A DNA stretch of 64,000 nucleotides from Bacillus sp. V2I10 (GTDB lineage Bacteria > Bacillota > Bacilli > Bacillales > Bacillaceae), in NCBI RefSeq assembly GCF_030817055.1, contig NZ_JAUSYV010000001.1, forward strand, positions 4,116,001-4,180,000. The letters run 5' to 3'. Position 1 is the first letter of the stretch. Each line of letters begins with the position of its first letter. Shown one piece after another: positions 7,997 through 16,296 of this stretch. Below the pieces are notes generated by a model, which saw only the letters and a program-made list of their open reading frames with translations, was not told the DNA's origin and ran no database searches. The translations under genes were made by a program, and so were the position numbers.

Positions 7997-9376
7997 TCAA
8001 CCTTCCAACTGAATGCTTTTTCTCTTTGCTCTGCCATACTGGAAATAGTAAAACAACAGAATGACCACATGTAAAGCAGCAAGTACGAAGAAGATATTAC
8101 TGTAAATAAAACCTTTTGAATTGATATTTAACGGATTCCAGAGGACATCAGAACCAATATCCACAACCCAGCTATAAACCCCTGTAGCCATTCCTCCAGC
8201 AATAAAATTCATCATTGAAAAGAGTCCCATTCCAACTCCAACCTGCTCCTTTGGTAATGTTCTTGAGATTGAATTGGACATAGAAATGAGCATAAAGGAT
8301 TGCCCGACATTACCGAAAATCAGAAACATGGCAATGAAAAATGGAGAACTTCCAGTAAAGGTTGAAAGTAAAACAAAACAGGTCAATAATGATCCTGATG
8401 CAACAAAGAATAGATGCGAGTTCCCCTTCATGTCAGCTAATTTGCCGCCCTTTCTCCCCAAAATGGCTGAGGCAACTGCGGCAGGAACCATTGCAAAACC
8501 AATCCAACTAGATGTTAGCTGATGAACCTGTGATAGAAGCAGGGGACTAAGAAAATAGAGAGAAAAACCAATCCCGTTTATTAGAAAAGCAAGCGTTAAA
8601 ACGAGTATATACTCCTTGTTTTCAAAGAGTTTAGGTTGAACAAACGGATCGGCAACGGTACGAATTCGAGCTATGAAGAACACCAGAGCCAGTAACCCCC
8701 CAATCAGAAACCACCATGTTCCATTCGTAACACCAAGAAGAAAAAAAGCTACTGCTGCAGCTAACAAACCTCCTCCAAACCAGTCAAATTTTCCAAACAT
8801 CCCCTGCTTCTCATCTTTCAAATATTTACGGTAAAAAGGTAGCGTGATTAAAATTAAGAGAGGGATACAGAATAACCAGCGCCAATGAGCAACACCAACA
8901 ATTAATGCAGAAATAACTGGTCCAAGAGCACTGCCTATCGCCAATCCTACTGCCGCCAGGCCTAAAGCTGAACCTCTTCGCTCTGGAGTAATGTAGCGTA
9001 CCGGAATAAGCATGGCCGTTGCTGGGATAGCAGCAGCCCCCATTGCCTGCAAGCACCTTCCGACAAGCGCTAACCAGAATGTTTGGGAAACTAGACCGAC
9101 CAGTGAACCGATAGCAAAAAGTATCAATCCGAACGTCAGCAAATTTTTGAGCTTGTAGCTATCTGATAACTTCCCATAAGTCACTGTCCCAATCGCATAA
9201 ATCAGAGCATACGCAGAAGAGAACCAGCTTACTTGAGAGATAGAAAGATTAAACTCTTCACTAATATCAGGGAGTACAATGTTAAACATTAATCCACTCA
9301 TCGCTGATATGATGAGCGTAAACATTAAAATGAGCATCAATTTCTCACCAGTTTGTTGCTGAACTTCCTTTTCCAT
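7997..9376 (-). CDS. MFS drug/H+ antiporter, 14-TMS DHA2-like
   Basis: A 459-residue integral membrane transporter with about 14 predicted helices. Motif A appears as GKLSDSYKLKNLL, and motif C-like glycines as LGLAAVGLAIGSALGPVIS, which marks drug:H+ antiporters. The N-terminal half resembles TetL/TetK (NIVLPDISEEFN, SAYALIYAIGTVTYGKLSD), but nothing indicates tetracycline specificity. The start is ATG 9376, ten bases after AAAGGAG. It sits between a TetR regulator (with an operator in the intergenic promoter region) and azoR, so it is probably a regulated efflux pump for the same toxic compounds. DNA shortly upstream is AT-rich. Confidence 0.88.
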   Translation of the reverse strand: MEKEVQQQTGEKLMLILMFTLIISAMSGLMFNIVLPDISEEFNLSISQVSWFSSAYALIYAIGTVTYGKLSDSYKLKNLLTFGLILFAIGSLVGLVSQTFWLALVGRCLQAMGAAAIPATAMLIPVRYITPERRGSALGLAAVGLAIGSALGPVISALIVGVAHWRWLFCIPLLILITLPFYRKYLKDEKQGMFGKFDWFGGGLLAAAVAFFLLGVTNGTWWFLIGGLLALVFFIARIRTVADPFVQPKLFENKEYILVLTLAFLINGIGFSLYFLSPLLLSQVHQLTSSWIGFAMVPAAVASAILGRKGGKLADMKGNSHLFFVASGSLLTCFVLLSTFTGSSPFFIAMFLIFGNVGQSFMLISMSNSISRTLPKEQVGVGMGLFSMMNFIAGGMATGVYSWVVDIGSDVLWNPLNINSKGFIYSNIFFVLAALHVVILLFYYFQYGRAKRKSIQLEG

Positions 9377-9452
9377 TCCTTACACTCCTTTCGTTTTCTT
9401 TTTTTAAGAACAAGGTTTTCCTTATCCTTAACACACAAATCGCATTAATTTC

Positions 9453-9470
9453 TGTCAGTACTGACCGACA
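9453..9470. promoter_or_regulatory. Probable TetR operator upstream of the MFS/azoR unit
   Basis: TGTCAGTACTGACCGACA contains the 12-bp perfect palindrome GTCAGTACTGAC (9454-9465). The same TGTCAGTACT core recurs in front of tetR. Confidence 0.72.
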
Positions 9471-9480
9471 TTTTGTTTTT

Positions 9481-9508
9481 TAAAATACTAGGGGGTTAAA
9501 GCCCTAGT
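9481..9508 (-). terminator. Terminator overlapping the tetR stop
   Basis: ACTAGGG (9487-9493) pairs with CCCTAGT (9502-9508). On the minus strand it is followed by ATTTTAAAA. The stem includes the TAG stop of tetR. Confidence 0.6.
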
Positions 9509-10078
9509 AAATATCTGGACACTTTCCATTATAAATTCTTCAAGTGATACGGTTGGAAAGTTAGCATTAGACTCCAGATCGTTCATAAATGCACCAAAAT
9601 TCATCATCATGAACGACAACGCCTGAACTTCCGGGTTCGTCTGTATCAGTTTGCCTTTCTCAAACATAACCGTGAAATAACCTGTTAAGATTTCCATTAA
9701 TTGTTGAGGCTGTTTCTGTGTTCTTTCTCGAAACCCTGGCATATTGCCTTCTTCCTTAATACTGATCTGAATCATTTTCCGGTTGCGGTTCATAATTTCA
9801 TGGTACGTCCTGCTAATCATGAGCAAATCTGCTTGTAAATCCCACACAAGCTTCTCGTTAAAAAGCTTTTTCATCTCTTCGATATAATGAAAACGGTCAA
9901 AAGCAGATTCGAGAAGATTTTGCTTGCTACCAAAGTGGCGAAACAACGTCTTTTCGCTTAAACCAGCTGTGGTAGCGATTTCCATAGTAGTCACTCCATT
10001 GTAGCCTTTCTCAGCTATTAGATCGATAGCTGCCAACAGCAGTTTATCATTGCTGCTCAGATTTTTACTTTTGATCAT
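9488..10078 (-). CDS. TetR/AcrR-family repressor
   Basis: A 196-residue regulator. The N-terminal helix-turn-helix is typical: AAIDLIAEKGYNGVTTMEIA, then AGLSEKTLFRHFGSKQNLL. The helical C-terminal ligand domain has no recognisable specificity. It is followed on the same strand by an MFS exporter and an azoreductase. Copies of a TGTCAGTACT operator lie upstream of this gene and of the MFS gene, so autoregulation and control of the efflux/azoreductase pair are likely. Start ATG 10078 follows GAGGGTG. The gene is divergent from a carbonic anhydrase fragment. Confidence 0.9.
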   Translation of the reverse strand: MIKSKNLSSNDKLLLAAIDLIAEKGYNGVTTMEIATTAGLSEKTLFRHFGSKQNLLESAFDRFHYIEEMKKLFNEKLVWDLQADLLMISRTYHEIMNRNRKMIQISIKEEGNMPGFRERTQKQPQQLMEILTGYFTVMFEKGKLIQTNPEVQALSFMMMNFGAFMNDLESNANFPTVSLEEFIMESVQIFTRALTP

Positions 10079-10106
10079 TCGTTCACCCTCTTTTTTTTAT
10101 TTTGAC

Positions 10107-10122
10107 TGTCAGTACTTACTGT
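10107..10122. promoter_or_regulatory. Probable TetR operator upstream of tetR
   Basis: TGTCAGTACTTACTGT carries the same TGTCAGTACT-N-AC core as the site at 9453, 29 bp upstream of the tetR start. Confidence 0.65.
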
Positions 10123-10180
10123 AATTTTATATTATTCCATTTACTGTTAAATGTCAAAAGGAATTTCAATTTTTTCATAA

Positions 10181-10900
10181 AAAAATGTTGTCTTATCGAA
10201 GAAGTCGAGTAGAAGGGAGCCTATCTATGAAGGGGAAACAGGACCTGAACACTGGGGAGAATTGGACCAAGCGAACTCAACATGTGTCAACGGAAGTGAA
10301 CAATCTCCAATTACTATTGAATTTTCACAGGTAAAAACCGATAAAAAAATGGAAAACATTCAGATTCAATATGAGCCTACACCTTTTACACTTGTAAACA
10401 ACGGTCATACCGTGCAGGCTAATGCCACAACAGAAAGCAACAGTATTTTAGTTGAAGGAAATAAGTACAATCTCGCTCAATTTCATTTCCATACTCCGAG
10501 TGAACATCAATTTAATGGCCAAAATTATGATATGGAGCTACACCTTGTACATAAAGACGCGAATGGAAAGATTACCGTCCTTGGAGTGATGATACAAGAG
10601 GGTAAAAAAAATGAAAAACTTGCATCTATTTGGGATGTATTACCGAAGGAAGAAACAGGAGAAGATATTTCCGTAAAAGAACCGGTCGATTTACAGGGTA
10701 TACTCCCTCAAGAACAAATGTCTTTTCGTTATAATGGATCGTTAACAACTCCTCCTTGTACAGAAGAAGTGAAATGGATCATATTTGAGCAGCCGATTGA
10801 AATGTCGAAAGAACAAATTCAGGCATTCCAGCAAATCCTCCCTGACAACCATCGTCCTGTTCAACCTTTAAATGATCGTGAATTATATGGAACTAAATAA
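10181..10900 (+). pseudogene. Alpha-carbonic anhydrase lacking its signal peptide and start (5'-truncated)
   Basis: The frame encodes the body of a bacterial alpha-carbonic anhydrase (CO2 hydration, normally secreted). It shows YEGETGPEHWGEL, VNGSEQSPI, the zinc His set FHFHTPSEH plus MELHLVH, and SLTTPPCTE. The conserved domain reads in frame from about 10226, upstream of the first possible start (TTG 10262, inside the conserved domain and without a ribosome site). Further upstream the frame is KNVVLSKKSSRREP back to a TAA at 10178, with no ATG, GTG or TTG and no signal peptide. The 5' end has therefore been lost, apparently replaced by the tetR promoter region. All catalytic residues remain, so decay may be recent; translation from a cryptic start cannot be excluded. 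Confidence 0.7.
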
Positions 10901-10918
10901 AGAATGATTTCATGTAGT

Positions 10919-10954
10919 GATGACCACTTAAAGAAAAGTTGAGTGGTCATTTTC
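10919..10954 (+). terminator. Terminator after the carbonic anhydrase
   Basis: TGACCACT (10921-10928) pairs with AGTGGTCA (10942-10949), followed by TTTTCC. Confidence 0.75.
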
Positions 10955-11005
10955 CTGTTTCCCGAAGAAAAATACCTCACAAACTCATATTTTACGGTAA
11001 ATAAG

Positions 11006-11047
11006 AAGAATCCATTTTAAAAAAAAGATTGTTCAAAATGGATTCTT
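11006..11047 (-). terminator. Terminator after the small secreted protein gene
   Basis: A 13-bp stem: AAGAATCCATTTT (11006-11018) pairs with AAAATGGATTCTT (11035-11047). It lies 38 bp past the stop of the minus-strand gene at 11085. Confidence 0.7.
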
Positions 11048-11084
11048 ATCTAGGGTTAGTGTATTCCCCCGATTTGTTAATAAA

Positions 11085-11537
11085 TCATTTACAGAATGTA
11101 ATAGGCTTCGTTAATACACTTGGTCCCAATTTTTCGGTTTTAGAGTTAGAGAGTCTAACCTGAACTTCTGCGTTTTTCATCCTTGCTGTTATTAAATCAA
11201 ATCTTCCTGCCCAGGTTGGACGATCTTCTTCAGGAGTAGGGTACAGCCTAAAACGCCAACTTATTTCACCTGGTATAAAGGCAAAACCTTCATACCCATC
11301 GTAATTCCCATAGGAAGACGGTTCTGGGAGGTGAACTGCAAGTATACTCACATTCGTGCGAGCAAAACTAGGCGGATTTAGTTGAACTTTATAGATCAAA
11401 GCTGTTCCTTTTGCATTTTTCAGATTTTTATCTACTGGCTCTAATACCATACTGCAAGGCATACTGATTGCATTTGTTTGAGCAGGATTCATAGCAAAAA
11501 TAGAAATTAAGGATATTGCCAAAACAAATTGTTTCAA
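11085..11537 (-). CDS. Small secreted protein of unknown function
   Basis: About 150 residues if translation starts at TTG 11537, eight bases after GGAGAGG. That gives a typical signal peptide (MKQFVLAISLISIFAMNPAQ, cleavage near TNA). A longer in-frame ATG at 11579 would bury the ribosome site and bring the signal peptide inside the chain. The mature part of about 125 residues has two cysteines near its ends (MPCSM and TFCK), which could form a disulfide, and is rich in Pro, Tyr and Trp. No family is recognised. It is likely extracellular. The neighbour on the same strand is another unknown gene, 78 bp upstream. Confidence 0.65.
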   Translation of the reverse strand: MKQFVLAISLISIFAMNPAQTNAISMPCSMVLEPVDKNLKNAKGTALIYKVQLNPPSFARTNVSILAVHLPEPSSYGNYDGYEGFAFIPGEISWRFRLYPTPEEDRPTWAGRFDLITARMKNAEVQVRLSNSKTEKLGPSVLTKPITFCK

Positions 11538-11614
11538 ATAAAACACCTCTCCTGAATTTGTTTGGTTAGTATCCCCCATTCTGCTTTAATTACTGTTTAG
11601 ATTCTTTTCAATTA

Positions 11615-12034
11615 TTATCTCTTTATTAGCATTTTATCTAATTCACGCACTTTGTCATATGACTCTAATAGGTGTTCAGTTACCAATGTTCTCCCATATT
11701 CCCAAGCGTTGGTTTCTATTTCAGACATAAGTTTTTCTTTTTCTTCATCGTCACCATAGATCAGGGTTCTTAAATCATGTTTGTTTTTCTTAAAACTTAA
11801 ATAATAGCCAATCTCATGATAAAGAATGATTTTCACAAAATTTTCATCCGACTCTTTAATTCTTACCTTCCCTCTATACCCGTTTATTTGAAGATAATTA
11901 AATTTAATCGTATTTGTCGATACGTTAAAACTCATTGGTGCTGGCAGATTATTATCAAATTCATACTTAATATCTAAACTGTGCTCATGTAGTGTCGTTT
12001 TAATTATTTTCTCAATATCCCATATATATAGCAT
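11615..12034 (-). CDS. Hypothetical protein with a degenerate zincin (HExxH-like) motif
   Basis: A 139-residue soluble protein starting at ATG 12034 after a GGGAGAG ribosome site. No family is recognised with certainty. The arrangement resembles small zinc metallopeptidase (IrrE/ImmA-like) domains: a helix with LYHEIGYYLSF, where HExxH would be expected but the second His is Tyr, and later EIETNAWEYGR, which resembles the third-ligand helix of Bacillus zincins. The missing His suggests an inactive or non-zinc member. Codon use and AT content are somewhat higher than in the flanking metabolic genes, as is the intergenic DNA after it, so it may be accessory. Confidence 0.55.
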   Translation of the reverse strand: MLYIWDIEKIIKTTLHEHSLDIKYEFDNNLPAPMSFNVSTNTIKFNYLQINGYRGKVRIKESDENFVKIILYHEIGYYLSFKKNKHDLRTLIYGDDEEKEKLMSEIETNAWEYGRTLVTEHLLESYDKVRELDKMLIKR

Positions 12035-12381
12035 CTTATCTCTCCCTGCTAAAATTCTCAGTAATAATTAGCTTATTTTCAATTATTTTATAATGTCATA
12101 CTTTCCATTTGACTATCAATTATATAGCATTTAGATAAGATCATCTTACTATTTAAGTTTCTCTTTTGAACTTCCTCTATTATTTTAATTATTCCTATTT
12201 AAGTAATTGCCCCAAATGTTGAATATTCATTATTCACATTAATTAATATCGCACTTTTCCCCTAGAGTTTGAAAACGGTTTCCTTTAAAAGATTCTTTAT
12301 CATTGACTAAATACCTCCTTCATCTTTTTGGCCCAAATGAAAAAAGACGCCTTCGCTTAAACCGATAATCATGCAGACAAT
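12035..12381. other. AT-rich non-coding stretch
   Basis: About 350 bp without a convincing gene. I see no operator palindrome, riboswitch or repeat. It holds only the ribosome site and presumed promoter of the 139-residue protein at its left end. Confidence 0.5.
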
Positions 12382-12422
12382 AAAAAAACGAGCAAAAATC
12401 TCTGCGATTTCATACTCGTTTT
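12382..12422 (-). terminator. Terminator of the dpp-ykf-hydrolase operon
   Basis: AAACGAG (12386-12392) pairs with CTCGTTT (12415-12421), with inner pairing AAATC/GATTT. On the minus strand a run of seven T follows. It lies 56 bp after the last gene of the operon. Confidence 0.8.
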
Positions 12423-12477
12423 ACAAGTTGTTTTTTAAGTTATTTGAACTGCTTATCCATAAACAGTTTGATCTTTG

Positions 12478-13257
12478 TTACATGTCTATAAGCTCTTCAT
12501 AAATTAGTTTCCCGATTTCACTGATTGTCCTTCTGCCTGCTTCCTTATTCAAAAGCTGATCAATCAGCACGGCGATATAGGCCGTTCGATCGCCAAAGCG
12601 GATGATTGCACAGTCATGCTCAATGCCTGGAAGCTCTCCGGTTTTGTTGCCTGCGTATACCTTTTCCTTATCCATATGATAGGGAAGCTTGTCTGTGAAT
12701 TGCTGCTTTTGAAGGATGTCTGCCATCTGTTTTCTGCTTGCTGTGGAAAGGAAGCCTTCCCCGCCGATTGCTTTCAGGCACTTCAGTATGTCATCTGCGG
12801 TCGTCCAGTTATTCAAACCGTTTTTGATTGCTTCCAAATCCATCATATCCCGGTTCAGCTCAGTGCCTTTAAGGTTTAGTTCCTTTATACAGGCGCTTAT
12901 TGCCGTTCTTCCGGCTTTATGAATCATGTAATTTGTCGCCGCATTATCAGAAACGACAATCATTAATGAAAGCAAATCCAAAATGGTTAAGACAGCATCA
13001 TCTGAAAAAGACTGCAGGACACCGGCTCCGCCTGTTTTTTCAATATCACACATTTTCACCTTTTCTTCTAAAGTAAGAATACCGTGCTCTTTTAGATGAA
13101 AAGCTGTCAGCAGGATGGGAAGTTTAATCAGACTCGCCGATGAAAAAATTTCGCGACTGTCCCGTTCGAAGATTTTTCCATCAAGATCTAGTGAGAGTCC
13201 TATTCTTCCAGGACAGCATTCAATCACTTCCTGCAGCCTCTGCTCAAAGTCCGTCAT
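12478..13257 (-). CDS. Class A beta-lactamase-related serine hydrolase at the end of the dpp-ykf operon
   Basis: A 259-residue member of the class A beta-lactamase/transpeptidase fold. Motifs: SLIK as the SxxK nucleophile (in SSASLIKLPIL), SDN (in VVSDNAATN) and KTG (in GNKTGELPG). There is no signal peptide or lipobox, so the product should be cytosolic, which is unusual for this fold. ATG 13257 overlaps the ykfD stop by 4 bp (ATGA), showing translational coupling to the murein-peptide operon. A role in hydrolysing a D-amino-acid-containing peptide, or another amide produced during cell-wall recycling, is inferred from context. Beta-lactam resistance seems unlikely for a cytosolic protein. 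Confidence 0.85.
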   Translation of the reverse strand: MTDFEQRLQEVIECCPGRIGLSLDLDGKIFERDSREIFSSASLIKLPILLTAFHLKEHGILTLEEKVKMCDIEKTGGAGVLQSFSDDAVLTILDLLSLMIVVSDNAATNYMIHKAGRTAISACIKELNLKGTELNRDMMDLEAIKNGLNNWTTADDILKCLKAIGGEGFLSTASRKQMADILQKQQFTDKLPYHMDKEKVYAGNKTGELPGIEHDCAIIRFGDRTAYIAVLIDQLLNKEAGRRTISEIGKLIYEELIDM

Positions 13258-14258
13258 TTCGTCGCTGCGATTTGAGAAAAATCCTGGTCGCCCATGATGC
13301 TGCGGTCATATAAATGACAGGCAACGAAATGATTTTCCTCTACTTCCTGCCACACGGGCTTTCTAGAAGCACAGGCTTCCATCGCATAGGCACAGCGTGT
13401 TCTGAATACACAGCCGCTCGGCGGATTCATTGGGCTCGGCAGCTCGCCCTGCAGGATAATGCGCTCCCGCTTATCCTCTACATCCGGATCAGGAATCGGA
13501 ATAGCAGTCAAAAGTGCCTGTGTATAAGGGTGCAGCGGTTTTTTGTAAAGCTCTCTGCTTGCGGTCTGCTCGACAAGGTGGCCTAAATACATAACCCCGA
13601 TGCGGTCGCTGATTTGCTTCACCATGGACAGATCATGCGCGATAAAAAGGTAAGTCAGTCCCTTTTCCTTTTGCAGGCGCTTCATTAGATTCACTACTTG
13701 AGCCTGCACGGAAACATCGAGAGCCGAAATCGGCTCATCTGCGATAATGAATTCCGGATCAAGGGCAAGTGCGCGTGCAATACCGATCCGCTGTCTTTGG
13801 CCGCCGCTGAATTCGTGCGGATAGCGGTTGGCATGATCACGGTTTAAACCCACATCTTCAAGGAGCTGATGCACTTTTTCCGTCCGGCCCTGCTTATTTT
13901 TATACATGCCGTGAACTTCCATTGGTTCAGAGATGATCTCAAGGACAGTTGACCGCGGATTTAATGATGCATATGGATCCTGAAAAATCATTTGCATCTG
14001 ACGATAGTAGGCAAATTTGTCTTTTCCTTTTAATTCATGGATGTTTTTGCCGTTAAATAATACTTCTCCTTCTGTCTGATCGTATAAACCGAGTATGGTC
14101 CTGCCGGCAGTTGATTTTCCGCACCCTGATTCCCCGACGATGCCGTACGTTTCACCTTTTTTCACCGTGAATGAAATGCCGTCTACTGCTTTTAGCGTTG
14201 CCCCTTTACCAAGGTGAAAATGTTTCTTTAAATTTCGTACTTCCAGCAAGTTCTCCAC
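13254..14258 (-). CDS. ykfD: Oligopeptide/dipeptide ABC transporter ATP-binding protein YkfD (DppF-like)
   Basis: A 334-residue ATPase that pairs with DppD to power dipeptide import. Motifs: Walker A GESGCGKST, Q-loop FQDPYASLNPR, signature FSGGQRQRIGIARALA, Walker B FIIADEPISALD, switch His AHDLS. The C-terminal oligopeptide/dipeptide extension has the Cys-containing CVFRTRCAYAMEAC. A GGAGGG ribosome site six bases before GTG 14258 sets the start 2 bp after the ykfC stop; the in-frame TTG at 14282 is less likely. B. subtilis has the same gene order at the end of its dpp-ykf region. Confidence 0.92.
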   Translation of the reverse strand: MENLLEVRNLKKHFHLGKGATLKAVDGISFTVKKGETYGIVGESGCGKSTAGRTILGLYDQTEGEVLFNGKNIHELKGKDKFAYYRQMQMIFQDPYASLNPRSTVLEIISEPMEVHGMYKNKQGRTEKVHQLLEDVGLNRDHANRYPHEFSGGQRQRIGIARALALDPEFIIADEPISALDVSVQAQVVNLMKRLQKEKGLTYLFIAHDLSMVKQISDRIGVMYLGHLVEQTASRELYKKPLHPYTQALLTAIPIPDPDVEDKRERIILQGELPSPMNPPSGCVFRTRCAYAMEACASRKPVWQEVEENHFVACHLYDRSIMGDQDFSQIAATK

Positions 14259-14260
14259 TG

Positions 14261-15181
14261 TTATCCCTCCGTCTTTAGCCAATAGCGTCTAGCTGCACAT
14301 AATTCCTTTTCATAAATGGTTCCGGCCATATCAAGAATCTCAATCGACTTCCCGGTGTTTGGCGAATGAAGAAGCTTTCCGTCTCCGTAATAAATGCCTA
14401 CGTGATGAAGGTTTCCTTTCCCTTCTTCGTACGCAAAAAACAATAAATCGCCAGGCTCAATCTCGGCAAGCTCTACTTTCCCCCCTGAAGCAGCCTGATC
14501 ATGGGCATCTCTTGGAATCATGTATCCATTTGCTCTGCACATGGTGTAACTGAACCCTGAACAATCAAATCCAAAGCTGCTCATTCCGCCCCAAAGATAA
14601 GGAAGACCGATGAATCTTTCGCCCTCATCCACAATGTCCTGACCACTTCCATTCGGAACACTTTCAAAAGCATCATAAATGGAAACATCCGCTGCCTTCA
14701 GTTTCCCTTTGCCATATGGAGTTTCTACTTCAATCCACTCTGTTCCTTCTTTTAGAACTGTCAAGATGGTTTGAAAGCTTAGAACAAATTGAGGTGTTTC
14801 ATCTTCAGAATAAAGCATGGTTTTTTTGCTTTGAACAACTGCGATAGGACCATGCAGTGATTCTGCATTCAGCTCGATTTGGCAAAGCGGCATCCACCCC
14901 GGGTACCCTCTTTCATCCTTTGAAGAGGACTGAGAGGGAATAATGACATGTGCATAGCCATCCTGTTCGTCCATGATCCATACTTCTTCTCCAAGCAAAG
15001 CCTGAGTCTGAATCCGATTTTCATTACATAGAGCAAGACTCGTTTCATATGTAAGCCCGTTCAGCCATGATTCAATGTCAGCCGGATTCACAACTGCTTT
15101 TTCATCCAAATCACGCGGGGAATCCTTTGACGTCCATACGGTTGCAACGGATACCGCAACTCTTCCTTTTCTTATTGTCAT
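14261..15181 (-). CDS. ykfC: YkfC, gamma-D-glutamyl-L-diamino acid endopeptidase (NlpC/P60)
   Basis: A 306-residue peptidase that cleaves the gamma-D-Glu to L-Lys/diaminopimelate bond in murein tripeptides. The N-terminal half has SH3b-like modules. The C-terminal NlpC/P60 domain carries the catalytic Cys in FDCSGFSY, a His in LHHVGIYYG and a second polar residue in LLHSPN. It lacks a signal peptide, which fits intracellular processing of imported peptides before the YkfB epimerase acts. ATG 15181 overlaps the ykfB stop by 4 bp. Confidence 0.92.
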   Translation of the reverse strand: MTIRKGRVAVSVATVWTSKDSPRDLDEKAVVNPADIESWLNGLTYETSLALCNENRIQTQALLGEEVWIMDEQDGYAHVIIPSQSSSKDERGYPGWMPLCQIELNAESLHGPIAVVQSKKTMLYSEDETPQFVLSFQTILTVLKEGTEWIEVETPYGKGKLKAADVSIYDAFESVPNGSGQDIVDEGERFIGLPYLWGGMSSFGFDCSGFSYTMCRANGYMIPRDAHDQAASGGKVELAEIEPGDLLFFAYEEGKGNLHHVGIYYGDGKLLHSPNTGKSIEILDMAGTIYEKELCAARRYWLKTEG

Positions 15182-16281
15182 TTTGCTGAAACCTCCCCGT
15201 CATTTACAAGAACATCTGAAATTCCAAGCCCGTTTCCTTCTGAAAATGTCATTTTTCTTCCGTTATATCGGACTCCTCCCTCTACAATTTCTTTTGCAAG
15301 CATGAGCGGGGCGTCGAAGTCAAAACGTGTAATGTTCTTTTTGGCTGCTGCAAAGTGAGCGGCTGCGGTAATGCCGATTCGCGTTTCGATCATGCTTCCA
15401 ACCATGCATTCAACCCCGCATATTTCAGCAAGCTGATTGATCATGGCAGCTTGATAGATGCCCCCTGCTTTCATTAATTTAATGTTAATCAAATCTGCAC
15501 TTCTCGTTTTCAGAACTTCAAAGGCCTGCTTCGGAGTAAACACACTTTCATCCGCCATAATCGGTGTTTCCACGGTATCAGTTACTTGCTTTAATCCTTC
15601 AATGTCATGAGCTTTCACTGGCTGCTCAACTAATTCGATGTTCAAGCCCAGGTCTTCCATTTTGCCTATTACAGTGACCGCTTCCTTTGGCTTCCATCCT
15701 TGGTTGGCATCAAGACGGATTTTAATATCCGGACCGACACGGCTTCTGACTTCCCTGATCCGGTCGATATCCAGAGCACTGTCGCCAAGCCCAACCTTCA
15801 CCTTTAAAACATTAAAACCATTTTGAATATAGGAAGCAGCATCTTCTCCCATTTCCCGCACGTCATTTACACTGACGGTAAAATCTGTTTCCATTTTATC
15901 TTTATAACCGCCTAAATATTGATAAAGCGGCAGTCTGCTATGCTTGGCAAGGCAATCATAAAGGGCCATGTCCACTGCGGCTTTTGCACTTGAATTGCCA
16001 GCTAAGACCATTTGTATTCCCTGGAAAATAACTTCGTAGTTCAATAGATTTTTGCCGATTAAAAAAGGCTTCAGCACTTGATGAATACTGGCTTCTATAC
16101 TCGAGAGACTATCACCCGTAATGACAAGTGTCGGCGGCGCTTCTCCCCAGCCGGTAATACCGCTTTCGCACGTCACTTTTAAGATGACGGATTCTGCTGT
16201 CACAACTGTCCGGAGTGCCGTTTTAAAAGGCTTTGTCAGAGGGACAGCCACCCGAAATGTTTCCACTTGTTCGATTTTCAT
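15178..16281 (-). CDS. ykfB: L-Ala-D/L-Glu epimerase YkfB
   Basis: A 367-residue enolase-superfamily enzyme (muconate-lactonizing subgroup) that converts L-Ala-D-Glu from murein into L-Ala-L-Glu, allowing ordinary peptidases to finish degradation. Catalytic and metal motifs in order: LKVKVG (lysine base), IRLDANQGW, LVEQPV, IMADESVF and LINIKLMKAGG (second lysine). The C-terminal FDFDAPLML matches the dipeptide-epimerase branch. Start ATG 16281, preceded by AAGGGTGG, 15 bp after ykfA. Confidence 0.93.
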   Translation of the reverse strand: MKIEQVETFRVAVPLTKPFKTALRTVVTAESVILKVTCESGITGWGEAPPTLVITGDSLSSIEASIHQVLKPFLIGKNLLNYEVIFQGIQMVLAGNSSAKAAVDMALYDCLAKHSRLPLYQYLGGYKDKMETDFTVSVNDVREMGEDAASYIQNGFNVLKVKVGLGDSALDIDRIREVRSRVGPDIKIRLDANQGWKPKEAVTVIGKMEDLGLNIELVEQPVKAHDIEGLKQVTDTVETPIMADESVFTPKQAFEVLKTRSADLINIKLMKAGGIYQAAMINQLAEICGVECMVGSMIETRIGITAAAHFAAAKKNITRFDFDAPLMLAKEIVEGGVRYNGRKMTFSEGNGLGISDVLVNDGEVSAK

Positions 16282-16296
16282 AAAAATCCACCCTTT

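Noticed and set aside
7997..9376. Tetracycline-resistance call for the MFS gene
   Set aside because: Only general similarity to TetL/TetK. The pairing with TetR and azoreductase points to quinone or dye efflux, and no tetracycline-specific feature is visible.
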